From positions 1 to 64,000 of the forward strand of contig JBOFUX010000087.1 in NCBI GenBank assembly GCA_051652785.1: DNA of 64,000 bases, given 5' to 3'. This document shows, piece by piece, positions 27,464-36,489 of this stretch. This stretch comes from JAGNZR01 sp051652785 (GTDB lineage Bacteria; Fusobacteriota; Fusobacteriia; Fusobacteriales; Fusobacteriaceae). The translations under genes were made by a program, and so were the position numbers. The notes below the pieces were generated by a model. That model ran no database searches and was not told the DNA's origin. It worked only from the letters and a program-made list of their open reading frames with translations. Positions within the stretch are counted from its first letter, which is position 1; each line of letters starts with the position of its first letter.

Positions 27464-28618
27464 ATGAAAAAAATATCTATCTTGGGCTCAACAGGTAGTA
27501 TAGGAATAAATGCATTGGAAGTAATAAGAAACTCAAAAGAGTTTAAAATAATCGCTTTAACAGGACATAAAAACTATGAATTACTTATAGAACAAATAGA
27601 AGAATTTAAACCTAAATATGTTTCTGTAGGAACAAAAATAGGGGTAAGGAAAATAAAAGATAAATTTCCAAAAATAAAAGTATTTTTAGGTGAAGAGGGA
27701 TTAAAGTTTATTGGTGGGTTAGACGAAAGTGATATTTTATTAACAGCAGTAAGTGGTGCTATAGGAATTGATGCTACTATTGAGGCAATAAAAAAAGAAA
27801 AAAGAATAGCTCTAGCTAATAAAGAAACAATGGTTGCAGCAGGGGATTATATAAATATTTTGATGAAAAAATATCCTAAAGCAGAAATACTACCAGTAGA
27901 TAGTGAACATTCAGCTATATTTCAATCTTTATTAGGTGGAAAAAAAAATGAAATTTCAAAATTAATAATAACAGCTAGTGGTGGAACATTTAGAGGAAAG
28001 ACAAAAGAGGAACTTAAAAATGTAACAGTTAATGAAGCATTAAAACATCCTAACTGGTCCATGGGAAAAAAAATAACAATAGATTCTTCAACTTTAGTAA
28101 ATAAAGGTTTAGAAATAATAGAGGCACATCAATTATTTGGAATAAGTTATGATAATATAGAAGTCCTTGTCCATCCTCAAAGTATAGTTCACTCCATGGT
28201 TGAATTTAAAGATAGTAGTATAATAGCCCAGCTTGGAGTTCCAGATATGAAACTTCCTATTCAATATGCGTTTACTTATCCTTTAAGAAAAGAAAATCAT
28301 ATAATGGAGAAATTAGATTTTTCAAAAATTTCAACTTTGACTTTTGAAAAACCTGATACTGATACATTTAAAGGTATAGAATTAGCCTTTAAGGCAGGGA
28401 GAATAGGAGGAACTATGCCTTCAGTTTTAAACGCAGCAAATGAAGTAGCTGTAGAGTTATTTTTAAAAGGTAAGATAAAATTTTTAGAAATTTATGATAT
28501 AATAATTGAAAGTATGGATCGACATATTCCTTTAGAAGTAACTTCAATAGAAATAATAAAGGAATCAGATAAAAAAACTAGGGAATATATTAAAAATAAA
28601 TATAATTTTATTAAATAA
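27464..28618 (+). CDS. dxr: 1-deoxy-D-xylulose 5-phosphate reductoisomerase
   Basis: 384 residues. It converts DXP to 2-C-methyl-D-erythritol 4-phosphate with NADPH, the committed step of the MEP isoprenoid pathway that supplies uppS upstream. The NADPH site LGSTGSIGINALEV is at the N-terminus, ALANKETMVAAG is near residue 120, the metal/substrate motif PVDSEHSAIFQ near 146, and ASGGTFRGK near 170. Good GGGAG site before ATG. Confidence 0.96.
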   Translation: MKKISILGSTGSIGINALEVIRNSKEFKIIALTGHKNYELLIEQIEEFKPKYVSVGTKIGVRKIKDKFPKIKVFLGEEGLKFIGGLDESDILLTAVSGAIGIDATIEAIKKEKRIALANKETMVAAGDYINILMKKYPKAEILPVDSEHSAIFQSLLGGKKNEISKLIITASGGTFRGKTKEELKNVTVNEALKHPNWSMGKKITIDSSTLVNKGLEIIEAHQLFGISYDNIEVLVHPQSIVHSMVEFKDSSIIAQLGVPDMKLPIQYAFTYPLRKENHIMEKLDFSKISTLTFEKPDTDTFKGIELAFKAGRIGGTMPSVLNAANEVAVELFLKGKIKFLEIYDIIIESMDRHIPLEVTSIEIIKESDKKTREYIKNKYNFIK

Positions 28619-28639
28619 CTAATCAAATGAGGTAAAAAA

Positions 28640-29311
28640 ATGGGGAAAATAATAGTGATAGAAGGAACTGACTCTAGTGGAAAAGAAACACAGAGTGAGA
28701 GATTAGAAAAAAATTTAATAAGTCTCGGAATAAATGTAAAAAAAATTTCTTTTCCAAATTATAAAAGTCCGGCTTGTGAACCTGTAAAAATGTATTTAGC
28801 TGGAGAATTTGGAATAGAACCTGGAAAGATAAATCCATACCCAATATCTATGATGTATGCCATAGATAGGTATGCTTCTTTTAAACAAGACTGGGGAAAG
28901 TTTTATGAAGAAGGCGGAATAATAGTAACAGATCGTTATACAACTTCAAATATGGTTCATCAAGCCTCTAAAATAGATAATAAAAATGAAAAAATAAAAT
29001 ATTTAAATTGGTTAGAAGATTTAGAGTATAATAAAGTAGAAATACCTAAACCAGATATGGTTATTTTTTTAAATATGCCCACAGAATTTGCTGAAAAACT
29101 GATGATAACAAGAAAAAATAAAATAACAGGAGAAAACAAAAAAGATATTCATGAGCAAAACTTATCCTATTTAAAAAAATCTCATGAAAATGCCTGTGAA
29201 ATATCAAAAATTAAAGGTTGGAAAGAAGTTCTATGTGTGAATGGAAAGGAAATAAAAACAATAGATGAAATAAGTGAAGAGATTTTATCCCTTGTAAAAA
29301 AATTAATTTAG
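28640..29311 (+). CDS. tmk: Thymidylate kinase family protein
   Basis: 223 residues. It phosphorylates dTMP to dTDP. The P-loop is IEGTDSSGKETQSE (about residues 7-20); the DSSGKET form differs from the common GxDGxGKTTQ but occurs in an anaerobe-type branch. The DR motif appears as VTDRYTTSNMVHQAS, and the lid region is lysine rich. The gene lies between dxr and rseP, an uncommon place for tmk. Another deoxynucleoside monophosphate kinase role cannot be excluded. Confidence 0.85.
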   Translation: MGKIIVIEGTDSSGKETQSERLEKNLISLGINVKKISFPNYKSPACEPVKMYLAGEFGIEPGKINPYPISMMYAIDRYASFKQDWGKFYEEGGIIVTDRYTTSNMVHQASKIDNKNEKIKYLNWLEDLEYNKVEIPKPDMVIFLNMPTEFAEKLMITRKNKITGENKKDIHEQNLSYLKKSHENACEISKIKGWKEVLCVNGKEIKTIDEISEEILSLVKKLI

Positions 29312-29329
29312 TTGACGAGAGGAGAAAAA

Positions 29330-30376
29330 ATGGAGATTTTAATAGCTTTATTAGTTTTAGGCATAATAGTTTTAATACATGAATTAGGGCATTTTTTATC
29401 TGCAAAATTATTTAAAATGCCAGTGAAAGAATTTGCTATAGGAATGGGACCAGCAGTATACTCATATAAAGGAAACTTAACAACTTATTCCTTTAGATCT
29501 ATCCCAATAGGTGGTTTTGTTAGCATAGATGGAATGGAAGTTGATAGTACATTAGAGGATGGATTTAATACAAAACCTGCTTATCAAAGATTTATAGTAT
29601 TATTTGCAGGGGTATTTATGAATTTTTTATTAGCATTTCTAATAATATTTTCTTTACTTATGATAAAAGGGAAACCAGTTCAAATAAATGAAGCAATTAT
29701 AGGAAGTATAAATAAAGAAAGTTTAGCAAATGATATTTTAATGATCAATGATAAAATAATTAAAATTGATGGTTCTGATATAGAATCTTGGAATGATATA
29801 TCTAAAATATTAGGAATGTATACAAAAGAAGAAGATAATACTAGTGGTGTGAAAGAAAAATATATTAATATAGAATTATTAAGAAAAGATGAAAAGATGG
29901 AGATACAGGTGCCATTAATATATTCTAAAAATGAAAAAAAATATTATTTAGGAATAATTCCAAGTTTCACAATAGAAAAATTTTCTTTTATAAGTGGAAT
30001 AAAAGCTTCTAGTAAGTCTTTTATAAATATTTTTACAGAAACTTTAATGGGATTTAAAATGCTTGTATCAGGAAAAGTACACCGTGAGGAAATAAGTGGA
30101 CCACTGGGAATAATAAAAGTTGTAGGAGAGGCTAGTAAAGGTGGGTTAGGTCTTCTTTTATGGTTAACAACAATGCTTTCAGTAAATATAGGTATTTTTA
30201 ATCTTTTACCATTTCCTGCATTAGATGGTGGAAGAATAATTTTTGTTATTCTTGAAATGTTTAAAATAAAAGTAAATAAGAAAATAGAAGAAAGAATACA
30301 CACAGCAGGAATGGTCATTTTATTTGCAGTTATAATATATATAACAGGAAATGATATATTTAACTTCACAAAATAA
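29330..30376 (+). CDS. rseP: RIP metalloprotease RseP (site-2 protease)
   Basis: 348 residues from ATG at 29330 with GAGAGGAG just before; an in-frame TTG at 29312 is the alternative. An intramembrane zinc metalloprotease that cuts anti-sigma factors and signal-peptide remnants. Zinc motif HELGH is at 17-21, a single PDZ-like periplasmic part spans about 110-200, and the second zinc ligand lies in LLPFPALDGGR near residue 298. Four membrane helices. It closes the uppS-cdsA-dxr-tmk-rseP cluster. Confidence 0.94.
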   Translation: MEILIALLVLGIIVLIHELGHFLSAKLFKMPVKEFAIGMGPAVYSYKGNLTTYSFRSIPIGGFVSIDGMEVDSTLEDGFNTKPAYQRFIVLFAGVFMNFLLAFLIIFSLLMIKGKPVQINEAIIGSINKESLANDILMINDKIIKIDGSDIESWNDISKILGMYTKEEDNTSGVKEKYINIELLRKDEKMEIQVPLIYSKNEKKYYLGIIPSFTIEKFSFISGIKASSKSFINIFTETLMGFKMLVSGKVHREEISGPLGIIKVVGEASKGGLGLLLWLTTMLSVNIGIFNLLPFPALDGGRIIFVILEMFKIKVNKKIEERIHTAGMVILFAVIIYITGNDIFNFTK

Positions 30377-30399
30377 TAGAGAAAGTAGGCTGAAAAATT

Positions 30400-31110
30400 A
30401 TGATATTTAAGAGAACAGAGCTTCTTTTAGGCACAAAAAATTTAGAGAAACTAAAAAAATCTCATATAATAATTTTTGGTGCAGGAGGAGTGGGAGGATT
30501 TGCAATTGAAGGGCTTGTTCGTGGGGGAATAGGAGAGATTTCAGTTGTAGATTTTGATACAGTAGATATAACAAATTTAAATAGACAGATAATAGCTACA
30601 ACGTTAACAGTTGGAATGAGTAAAGTTCAGGCAATTAAAGAAAGAGTTTTGCTTATTAATAAAGATATAAAGGTTAATATTTTTAAGGAAAAATTTACAG
30701 ATGAAAGTGTAAATATTTTTTTTAATGATGAGAGTAGTTATACATATATTGTTGATGGGATAGACCTGGTAACGCATAAGATAAGACTTATTGAAGAAGC
30801 TAAAAAAAGAAACATTCCTATCATCTCATCTATGGGAACAGGAAATAAAATAAATCCAATGATGCTAAAAGTTTCAGATATAAGCAAAACTTCAGTATGT
30901 CCTCTAGCTCGTGTAATGAGAAAAGAGTTAAGAGATAGAAGAATAAATAAAGTTAAAGTAGTATATTCAGAGGAAATACCTAGAAAACCAGAAAATCTAG
31001 AAAAAAATAGAGAAAAAGGTTATAATGTAGGTAGCATATCCTTTGTTCCATCTGTGGCAGGTTTAATAATTGCAAGTGAGGTAATAAAAGACATTTGTGA
31101 TTTAAAATAA
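30400..31110 (+). CDS. tcdA: tRNA threonylcarbamoyladenosine dehydratase (TcdA-like E1 superfamily protein)
   Basis: 236 residues. An E1-like ATP-dependent enzyme that cyclises t6A at position 37 of ANN-decoding tRNAs. The N-terminal RTELLLGTKNLEKLKKS, the adenylate-binding IFGAGGVGGFAIEGLVRGGIG (given in part), DFDTVDITNLNRQ, and the C-terminal GYNVGSISFVPSVAGL match TcdA/YgdL rather than ThiF or MoeB. ATG lies 23 nt after rseP. Confidence 0.88.
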   Translation: MIFKRTELLLGTKNLEKLKKSHIIIFGAGGVGGFAIEGLVRGGIGEISVVDFDTVDITNLNRQIIATTLTVGMSKVQAIKERVLLINKDIKVNIFKEKFTDESVNIFFNDESSYTYIVDGIDLVTHKIRLIEEAKKRNIPIISSMGTGNKINPMMLKVSDISKTSVCPLARVMRKELRDRRINKVKVVYSEEIPRKPENLEKNREKGYNVGSISFVPSVAGLIIASEVIKDICDLK

Positions 31111-31131
31111 AATATTAAAGGAGAGTGAAAT

Positions 31132-31602
31132 ATGATATTTGATTCATTTTTAACACCACTAAACACAATAAAATACCCTAAGGTATTAAAAGAGACAATT
31201 GAGCATTTAAAAACAATTAAATTTAATGAAATGGAAGTTGGAAAATATGAAATAAAAGGAAAAGATATTTTTTTCATGCTTTCTGAGTATGAATCTTATG
31301 ATAAAAGTGAAAGAATAATAGAAGCACACAAAGAATATGTAGATATTCAATTTGTAGTAAAAGGAGAGGAAAAAATAGGTTATGGTGTATTTTCATCTAA
31401 CAATATTTTAAAAACAGAATATAATGAAACTAAAGATTTACTTGTTTATGAAAAACTAGAGTCAGAGTCAGAGCTTGTTTTAATCCCTGGAGTTTTTGCA
31501 GTGTTTTTCACAGAAGAACCTCATAGACCATGTTGTAAAAATAATGAAAAGATGAAAGTAAAGAAAGTGGTTGTAAAAATTAGAAAGTCTTTGTTAGTGT
31601 AG
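31132..31602 (+). CDS. YhcH/YjgK/YiaL family protein
   Basis: 156 residues of a cupin-like fold family (DUF386) that includes the beta subunit once assigned to EbgC and the sialic-acid-linked NanQ. Conserved histidine/acidic motifs are visible: EAHKEYVDIQFVVKGEEKIGY and VFFTEEPHRPCC. Members bind a divalent metal and may act as sugar anomerases. The target sugar is not indicated, since neighbours are rseP/tcdA and the opposite-strand sucrose operon. A bidirectional terminator follows. Confidence 0.85.
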   Translation: MIFDSFLTPLNTIKYPKVLKETIEHLKTIKFNEMEVGKYEIKGKDIFFMLSEYESYDKSERIIEAHKEYVDIQFVVKGEEKIGYGVFSSNNILKTEYNETKDLLVYEKLESESELVLIPGVFAVFFTEEPHRPCCKNNEKMKVKKVVVKIRKSLLV

Positions 31603-31617
31603 TTGTATAGTATAATT

Positions 31618-31662
31618 AAAACCCCTTTAAATTAATATATTTTATTAATTTAAAGGGGTTTT
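31618..31662. terminator. bidirectional terminator between YhcH-family gene and scrK
   Basis: A 20-bp stem (31618-31637 with 31643-31662) around a 5-nt loop has A residues on the left and T residues on the right. It can therefore end transcription from both convergent sides. It contains the ACCCCTTTAA/TTAAAGGGGT core. The scrK stop codon follows immediately at 31663. Confidence 0.9.
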
Positions 31663-32529
31663 TTATATAGCCATAGCGAGTGCTATGGCTCCTAGTAAGC
31701 CAGAATTTTCCCCAAGACCTGGGGGAACAATATAGTTATCTATATTTTCTAAAATTTCTTGTGTTTGAACATAATTATTTAATAATTCTTTCACATTTTT
31801 TCTAATTAGAGGAAATAAGTGAGTTTGTTTCATAACACCACCTCCGAGAATTATTTTTTCAGGAGAAACTGTAAGAATATAACTAACAAGTGCTTGAGCA
31901 ATGTAATATGCCTCTATTTCCCAAGCTTTGTGATTAGAAGGAAGCTCGTAAGCTTTCATTCCCCAACGTTCTTCAATGGCTGGTCCTGAAGCTAACCCCT
32001 CAAAACAATCATTGTGAAATGGACATTTTCCTATATAAGTATCTTCAGAATGTCTTCTAATAAAAATATGACCCATCTCAGGATGAAGCATTCCATGAAT
32101 AAGCTTGCCAGAAGATAAAACTCCGCCTCCAATTCCAGTTCCTATAGTTAAGTAAAGACAGTTTTTAAGACCTTTAGCAACTCCCCAAGTTCCTTCGCCC
32201 AATGCTGCACCATTAACATCTGTGTCAAAAGCCATGGGAATATCAAGATATTTTTTCAATTCACCAATTAAATTAAAATCACTCCAATATTTTTTAGGTG
32301 TTTTAGTTATATAACCATAAGTATTAGAGTCAGGATTTGGGTCAATAGGACCAAAAGAACCAATTCCAATAGCAGTTACTCCTTTATTTTTAAAAAAATT
32401 ATAAACTTTTAGAAGTGTAATTTTAGGTTCCTCAGTTGGAAAAATAATTTTATCTAAAATATCTCCATTTTCATTAGCTACTCCACAAACAAATTTAGTT
32501 CCTCCAGCTTCAATTGCTCCTAATTTCAT
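31663..32529 (-). CDS. scrK: ROK-family fructokinase
   Basis: 288 residues. It phosphorylates the fructose released by sucrose-6-phosphate hydrolase. The ROK ATP motif GAIEAGGTKFVCGVA is at the N-terminus, the catalytic aspartate lies in AFDTDVNGAALGEG (about residue 103), TIGTGIGGG follows, and a zinc-binding cluster is formed by HPEMGH and CPFHNDCFEGLASGPA. It is the last gene of scrA-scrB-scrK and lies 17 nt from scrB. Confidence 0.92.
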   Translation of the reverse strand: MKLGAIEAGGTKFVCGVANENGDILDKIIFPTEEPKITLLKVYNFFKNKGVTAIGIGSFGPIDPNPDSNTYGYITKTPKKYWSDFNLIGELKKYLDIPMAFDTDVNGAALGEGTWGVAKGLKNCLYLTIGTGIGGGVLSSGKLIHGMLHPEMGHIFIRRHSEDTYIGKCPFHNDCFEGLASGPAIEERWGMKAYELPSNHKAWEIEAYYIAQALVSYILTVSPEKIILGGGVMKQTHLFPLIRKNVKELLNNYVQTQEILENIDNYIVPPGLGENSGLLGAIALAMAI

Positions 32530-32546
32530 GTTTATAAATACCTCCT

Positions 32547-33899
32547 TTATATTTTAAAAAACTCTATCTTAGATATATTAAACAACATTTTACTTTTAAT
32601 TTCAATACCTAAACTATTTTTACTGGGATAAATATTTCCTGTAAAAACTTCTTCTCCATTATTTAAAAAAATTTCAAGAGATGATCTATCCATAAATATG
32701 TGTATTTTTTCTAATTTTTCTAAAAAACAACTTCTAACTCCTTTATAACCCATACCAGATTGTTCTCTATCTAAGGTAGCTATTTTATTTAAAGAGTTAT
32801 AAGAAAATGTGGTTTTTTCAGATTCATTTTTTCTCAAATCTATTTTAAACTCTAAATTTATCTCATTAATATCAATTATTAATTCATAAGTTTCACCAAA
32901 AATATTAAATTTAGATAAGTCCAAATTTTTATCTAAAACTACATCTTTCAAAGTTATCTTCTCTTTTCTTAATTTTTGAAGATTAGTGTGAGGTTTTTGA
33001 AAAATTTTATTATTTTTAATTTCTAGTATTCTAGGTAGAGTTAGTGAGTGCAACCAATTTTCACTTTTAACAGTTGGATGTTCTAATTCTTCAGGCATTC
33101 CCATCCATCCAACTAAAACATTTCTGTTTAATTCGTCTTTAAATATTTGAGGAGCATAAAATTCAAATCCTCTATCCAGTTCAATAAAATTATTTTTATT
33201 AGTTTCTTCTAAATTTCTTATTATATATCCAGATTGATATCTGTTATTGTATAGATTCCCTTGAGCTTTAATACCTTGTGGAGAAAAAAATAAAGCATTT
33301 TTACTATCTTCTATTATAAAATCAGGGCATTCTGACATAAATCCAAAATTGCCATTAAGAATCTCTTTTTCAAATTTCCAATTTATTAAATCACTTGATA
33401 CAAAAAGTACAATTGTTCCAGTTAAATCCACTCTTTGAGCTCCTAATAGCATTTTATAAATTCCATCTTGTACAAAAACACTAGGATCTCTAAAATGGCT
33501 AGTATATTCTTTTGGAATATCTTTATTGTGTATAACAGGACCTTTTTTTATAAAATTAATTCCATCTTTTGAAGTAGCCAAACATTGATAACTTTCTCTA
33601 ATGTCATTATTTTTTACATTACCAGTATAAAAAAGATAAATTTCGTTATCAATATCAATAGCACATCCAGAATAGCACCCATTTTTGTCAAACCAATCTT
33701 TAGGTTCTAAAGCAATTTTTAAAGTTTCCCATTGTATCAAATCTTTACTTTTCAAATGAGCCCAATGTTTTGTCTTATGTTCACAAGAACAGGGATTCCA
33801 TTGATAAAAAAAATGATACTCTTTATTCCAATAAATAAGTCCATTTGGATCGTTTAGAAGCCCATAAGGTGGTGTTATATGAAATTTATTTTTCCACAT
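32547..33899 (-). CDS. scrB: Sucrose-6-phosphate hydrolase (GH32)
   Basis: 450 residues. It hydrolyses sucrose-6-phosphate to glucose-6-phosphate and fructose in the cytoplasm. The GH32 nucleophile is D17 in LLNDPNG, the transition-state stabiliser lies in FRDPS (137-139), and the acid/base glutamate is E190 in SECPDF. A five-bladed propeller domain is followed by a C-terminal beta-sandwich. No signal peptide. Only 2 nt separate it from scrA. Confidence 0.95.
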   Translation of the reverse strand: MWKNKFHITPPYGLLNDPNGLIYWNKEYHFFYQWNPCSCEHKTKHWAHLKSKDLIQWETLKIALEPKDWFDKNGCYSGCAIDIDNEIYLFYTGNVKNNDIRESYQCLATSKDGINFIKKGPVIHNKDIPKEYTSHFRDPSVFVQDGIYKMLLGAQRVDLTGTIVLFVSSDLINWKFEKEILNGNFGFMSECPDFIIEDSKNALFFSPQGIKAQGNLYNNRYQSGYIIRNLEETNKNNFIELDRGFEFYAPQIFKDELNRNVLVGWMGMPEELEHPTVKSENWLHSLTLPRILEIKNNKIFQKPHTNLQKLRKEKITLKDVVLDKNLDLSKFNIFGETYELIIDINEINLEFKIDLRKNESEKTTFSYNSLNKIATLDREQSGMGYKGVRSCFLEKLEKIHIFMDRSSLEIFLNNGEEVFTGNIYPSKNSLGIEIKSKMLFNISKIEFFKI

Positions 33900-33901
33900 A
33901 A

Positions 33902-35272
33902 TTATACCTCATCTTTAAATCCAAGAATAAGTGTAGCAAGTCCAGCTCCTAAAAAACTGATTAAAAGAGCAATTATATAATTAATCACAGAACCAGGTTG
34001 AACAATAGAAATACTAGGAATTCCAGTAATTCCAATTGCATTCATAGAAATATGTGAAAAACTTACATATCCACCGCCAATTGCTCCACCTATTATAGCC
34101 CCTATAAAAGGCTTTCCAAGTCTTAAATTGACTCCAAAAAGAGCAGCTTCGGTTATACCTAGCAGGCAAGAAAGAGATGCAGGTAAAGCTATAGATTTAA
34201 GAGTAGAATTTTTACTTTTTATAAATACTGCCATTGCAGCACCACCTTGTGCAACATTAGCCATAGACCATAGAGGCAGTAAAAAGTTTTTTCCTACATT
34301 AGGATTAGCTAAAAGATTTGCTTCAATAGCGTGAAAGCTATGATGCATTCCCGTTATAACAATGGAAGAATAACTTCCACCTAAAATTACTCCAGAAAAA
34401 ATTCCTAAAGTTGAATAGATATACTGCAAGCCAAAAGATATTCCGTCTCCAATAACTCTTCCAAAAGGACCTATAACTGTGATACTAATAAGTCCCGTTA
34501 TAAGTATTGTTAAAAATGGTGTTAAAATGATATCTAACATATTTGGTATGATTTTTCTTAAATTTTTTTCAATTAAACTCATAATCCAAACTGCTATTAA
34601 AATAGGTAAAACCGTTCCTTGATAACCAACTTTAGCAAAATTAATACCAAATAAAGTGAAATATCCAGAGATTCCACCTCCAATTGTCCATACATTTTGT
34701 AGAGAGGGGTGAATTAATATTCCTCCAAGTGCAGCGGCTAAATATGGATTAGTTCCAAACTCTTTTGCTGCTGAAAATGCTAAAATAATTGGTAAAAAAA
34801 TAAATGAAGTATTTGAAAACATGTCAAGAAGTTCAAATATTGATGAATCACCTGTTAGCCAACCAAAATTTTTACACATTCCTAAAATACCCATAAGTAA
34901 TCCACTAGCTACTATAACAGGAATTATAGGAACAAAAATATTAGATAGTGTTTTTGCAAATTTTTGAAAAATATTTAAGTTATTAGTTTGTTCTTTTTTT
35001 ATATCTTCAGAAGAAGATACTTCAATATGTGTTTCTTCTAAAATAACATTACAAACTTTGTTTACAATACCTTGACCTAGAATAATTTGAAGTTGACCAT
35101 TGGAAAAAAATGCTCCTTTTATATCAGTATTACTCTTTAAATTTTCAAAATTTACATTATCTTTATTTTTTACAAAAACTCTTAATCTTGTTGAACAATG
35201 GGCAATAGTAGATATATTTTTTTCTGTTCCAATATTAGTAAGAATAAAATTAGCAATTTTTTTATAATTCAT
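33902..35272 (-). CDS. scrA: Sucrose-specific PTS EIIBC component
   Basis: 456 residues from ATG at 35272, with AAGGAG at 35279-35284; a TTG at 35287 is in frame but overlaps that site. It takes up and phosphorylates sucrose. The N-terminal EIIB domain has the phosphorylation cysteine C26 in AHCSTRLR, followed by a linker (about 85-105) and the EIIC membrane domain with GITEAALFGVNLRLGKPF. No EIIA domain is present, so a separate glucose-type EIIA must donate the phosphate. Operator and promoter lie just upstream. Confidence 0.94.
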   Translation of the reverse strand: MNYKKIANFILTNIGTEKNISTIAHCSTRLRVFVKNKDNVNFENLKSNTDIKGAFFSNGQLQIILGQGIVNKVCNVILEETHIEVSSSEDIKKEQTNNLNIFQKFAKTLSNIFVPIIPVIVASGLLMGILGMCKNFGWLTGDSSIFELLDMFSNTSFIFLPIILAFSAAKEFGTNPYLAAALGGILIHPSLQNVWTIGGGISGYFTLFGINFAKVGYQGTVLPILIAVWIMSLIEKNLRKIIPNMLDIILTPFLTILITGLISITVIGPFGRVIGDGISFGLQYIYSTLGIFSGVILGGSYSSIVITGMHHSFHAIEANLLANPNVGKNFLLPLWSMANVAQGGAAMAVFIKSKNSTLKSIALPASLSCLLGITEAALFGVNLRLGKPFIGAIIGGAIGGGYVSFSHISMNAIGITGIPSISIVQPGSVINYIIALLISFLGAGLATLILGFKDEV

Positions 35273-35310
35273 ATGATTCTCCTTCAAAAAATAATTTAAT
35301 CATGACATAT

Positions 35311-35321
35311 GGAACCGTTCC
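35311..35321. promoter_or_regulatory. probable ScrR operator
   Basis: GGAACCGTTCC is a perfect inverted repeat of GGAAC around one base and looks like a LacI-family site. It falls about 13 nt downstream of the scrA -10 box, where a bound repressor would block initiation. It is the only such palindrome in the scrA-scrR gap. Confidence 0.7.
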
Positions 35322-35333
35322 CACACAATAACT

Positions 35334-35362
35334 AATATATTATAATTTTGAAAAAAAGTCAA
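35334..35362 (-). promoter_or_regulatory. scrABK promoter
   Basis: Read on the minus strand: -35 TTGACT (35362-35357), 17-nt spacer, -10 TATATT (35339-35334). The transcription start would be near 35327, just before the operator at 35311-35321. Confidence 0.75.
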
Positions 35363-35379
35363 CATTTTATTAAAAAAAC

Positions 35380-35408
35380 TTTATTTAAAATAGATTTGAT
35401 ACTATAAT
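35380..35408 (+). promoter_or_regulatory. possible scrR promoter
   Basis: -10 TATAAT (35403-35408) with a weak -35 TTTATT (35380-35385) at 17-nt spacing, about 34 nt before the scrR start. Confidence 0.45.
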
Positions 35409-35441
35409 GAAGATAGAGAATATAAAATAGGTGGTATAATA

Positions 35442-36419
35442 ATGAAAAAAAAATTAACAATAAAAGAGATTGCAGAACTTTCAAATGTAGGAAAAAGTAC
35501 TGTATCTAGATTTTTAAATAATGGATATGTAAGTGAAAATGTGAGAGAAAAAATAAAAAAGGTTATTTTAGAAAATAACTATAAACCTAATGTTTTTGCT
35601 AGAGGAATTAAAGCCAAAAATAATTGTTTTATTGGAATTTTAGTTCCGTGTTTAGATTCAAGAATAACCTCAACAATTCTTATGCAACTAGATAATAAAT
35701 TAAAACAGTTAGGCTATATTCCTTTAATAATTAACACAAACCATGATATAGTTTTAGAACTTTCTAATTTAGAAAATCTTTCTAGATTAAAAGTTGAAGG
35801 TATTGTTTTGATAGCCACCGAGGTTACAAATGAACACATAAAATATGTAAAAAAAAGTAAGATACCAATTCTTTTTGTAGGTCAGATTTGTAATGAAACA
35901 TATTCCATAGTAAATGATGAGAAAAAAGCAGGAAAAATTATAGGGGAACATATAGTTAAATCAGGACATAAAGATATCTTATATGTTGGTGTGGATGAAA
36001 AAGATATACTTGTTGGTTCTGTTAGAAAAAAAGCTGTTTTAGATGAACTTAAAAAATATAATGCGAAAATTGAAGTAATAATTAGTGATTTTAGTTTTGA
36101 GAAAACAGAAAAAATAGTTTATGAATATTTGGAAAATAAAAAACCTACTTGTATAGTTTGTACAACAGATAACATGGCTTTTGCCACTATAAAAGCTTTA
36201 AATCGTTTAAATATAAAAATTCCATCTGATGTTTCAGTTGTCGGTTTTGGTGGATATAAAATTTCAGACTTAATTATACCTCCACTTACAACAATAAAAT
36301 TTTATAATGACCTAACAGGGGAGTTAGCTGGTGAAAGTATAGTGAAGTTAATTGAAAAAAAAGAGATTCCTAAAATACAAACTATAGGCTTTGAATTTTT
36401 AGAAAGAAAAAGCCTTTGA
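35442..36419 (+). CDS. scrR: LacI-family sucrose operon regulator
   Basis: 325 residues. An N-terminal LacI helix-turn-helix (LTIKEIAELSNVGKSTVSRFL, residues about 4-24 in part) and hinge (NYKPNVFARGIKAK) are followed by a periplasmic-binding-protein-like effector domain from about residue 60 (IGILVPCLDSRIT). It is divergent from scrA and likely represses scrABK through the palindrome at 35311-35321, with a sucrose derivative or fructose-type inducer. AGGTGG precedes ATG. Confidence 0.9.
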   Translation: MKKKLTIKEIAELSNVGKSTVSRFLNNGYVSENVREKIKKVILENNYKPNVFARGIKAKNNCFIGILVPCLDSRITSTILMQLDNKLKQLGYIPLIINTNHDIVLELSNLENLSRLKVEGIVLIATEVTNEHIKYVKKSKIPILFVGQICNETYSIVNDEKKAGKIIGEHIVKSGHKDILYVGVDEKDILVGSVRKKAVLDELKKYNAKIEVIISDFSFEKTEKIVYEYLENKKPTCIVCTTDNMAFATIKALNRLNIKIPSDVSVVGFGGYKISDLIIPPLTTIKFYNDLTGELAGESIVKLIEKKEIPKIQTIGFEFLERKSL

Positions 36420-36450
36420 CACAGTGTTGAGAGAAAAATTATTTTAAAAT

Positions 36451-36489
36451 AAAAAGACTCAAAAGTAAAATCTACTTCTGAGTCTTTTT
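36451..36489. terminator. bidirectional terminator between scrR and the ankyrin lipoprotein gene
   Basis: AAAAAGACTCA (36451-36461) pairs with TGAGTCTTTTT (36479-36489), with inner AAGTA/TACTT pairing. A and T runs on the two sides let it act in both directions. The stop codon of the minus-strand gene lies inside it. Confidence 0.85.

Noticed and set aside
29944..30369. Minus-strand frame of 141 residues
   Set aside because: Antisense to the C-terminal part of rseP, which has clear metalloprotease motifs.
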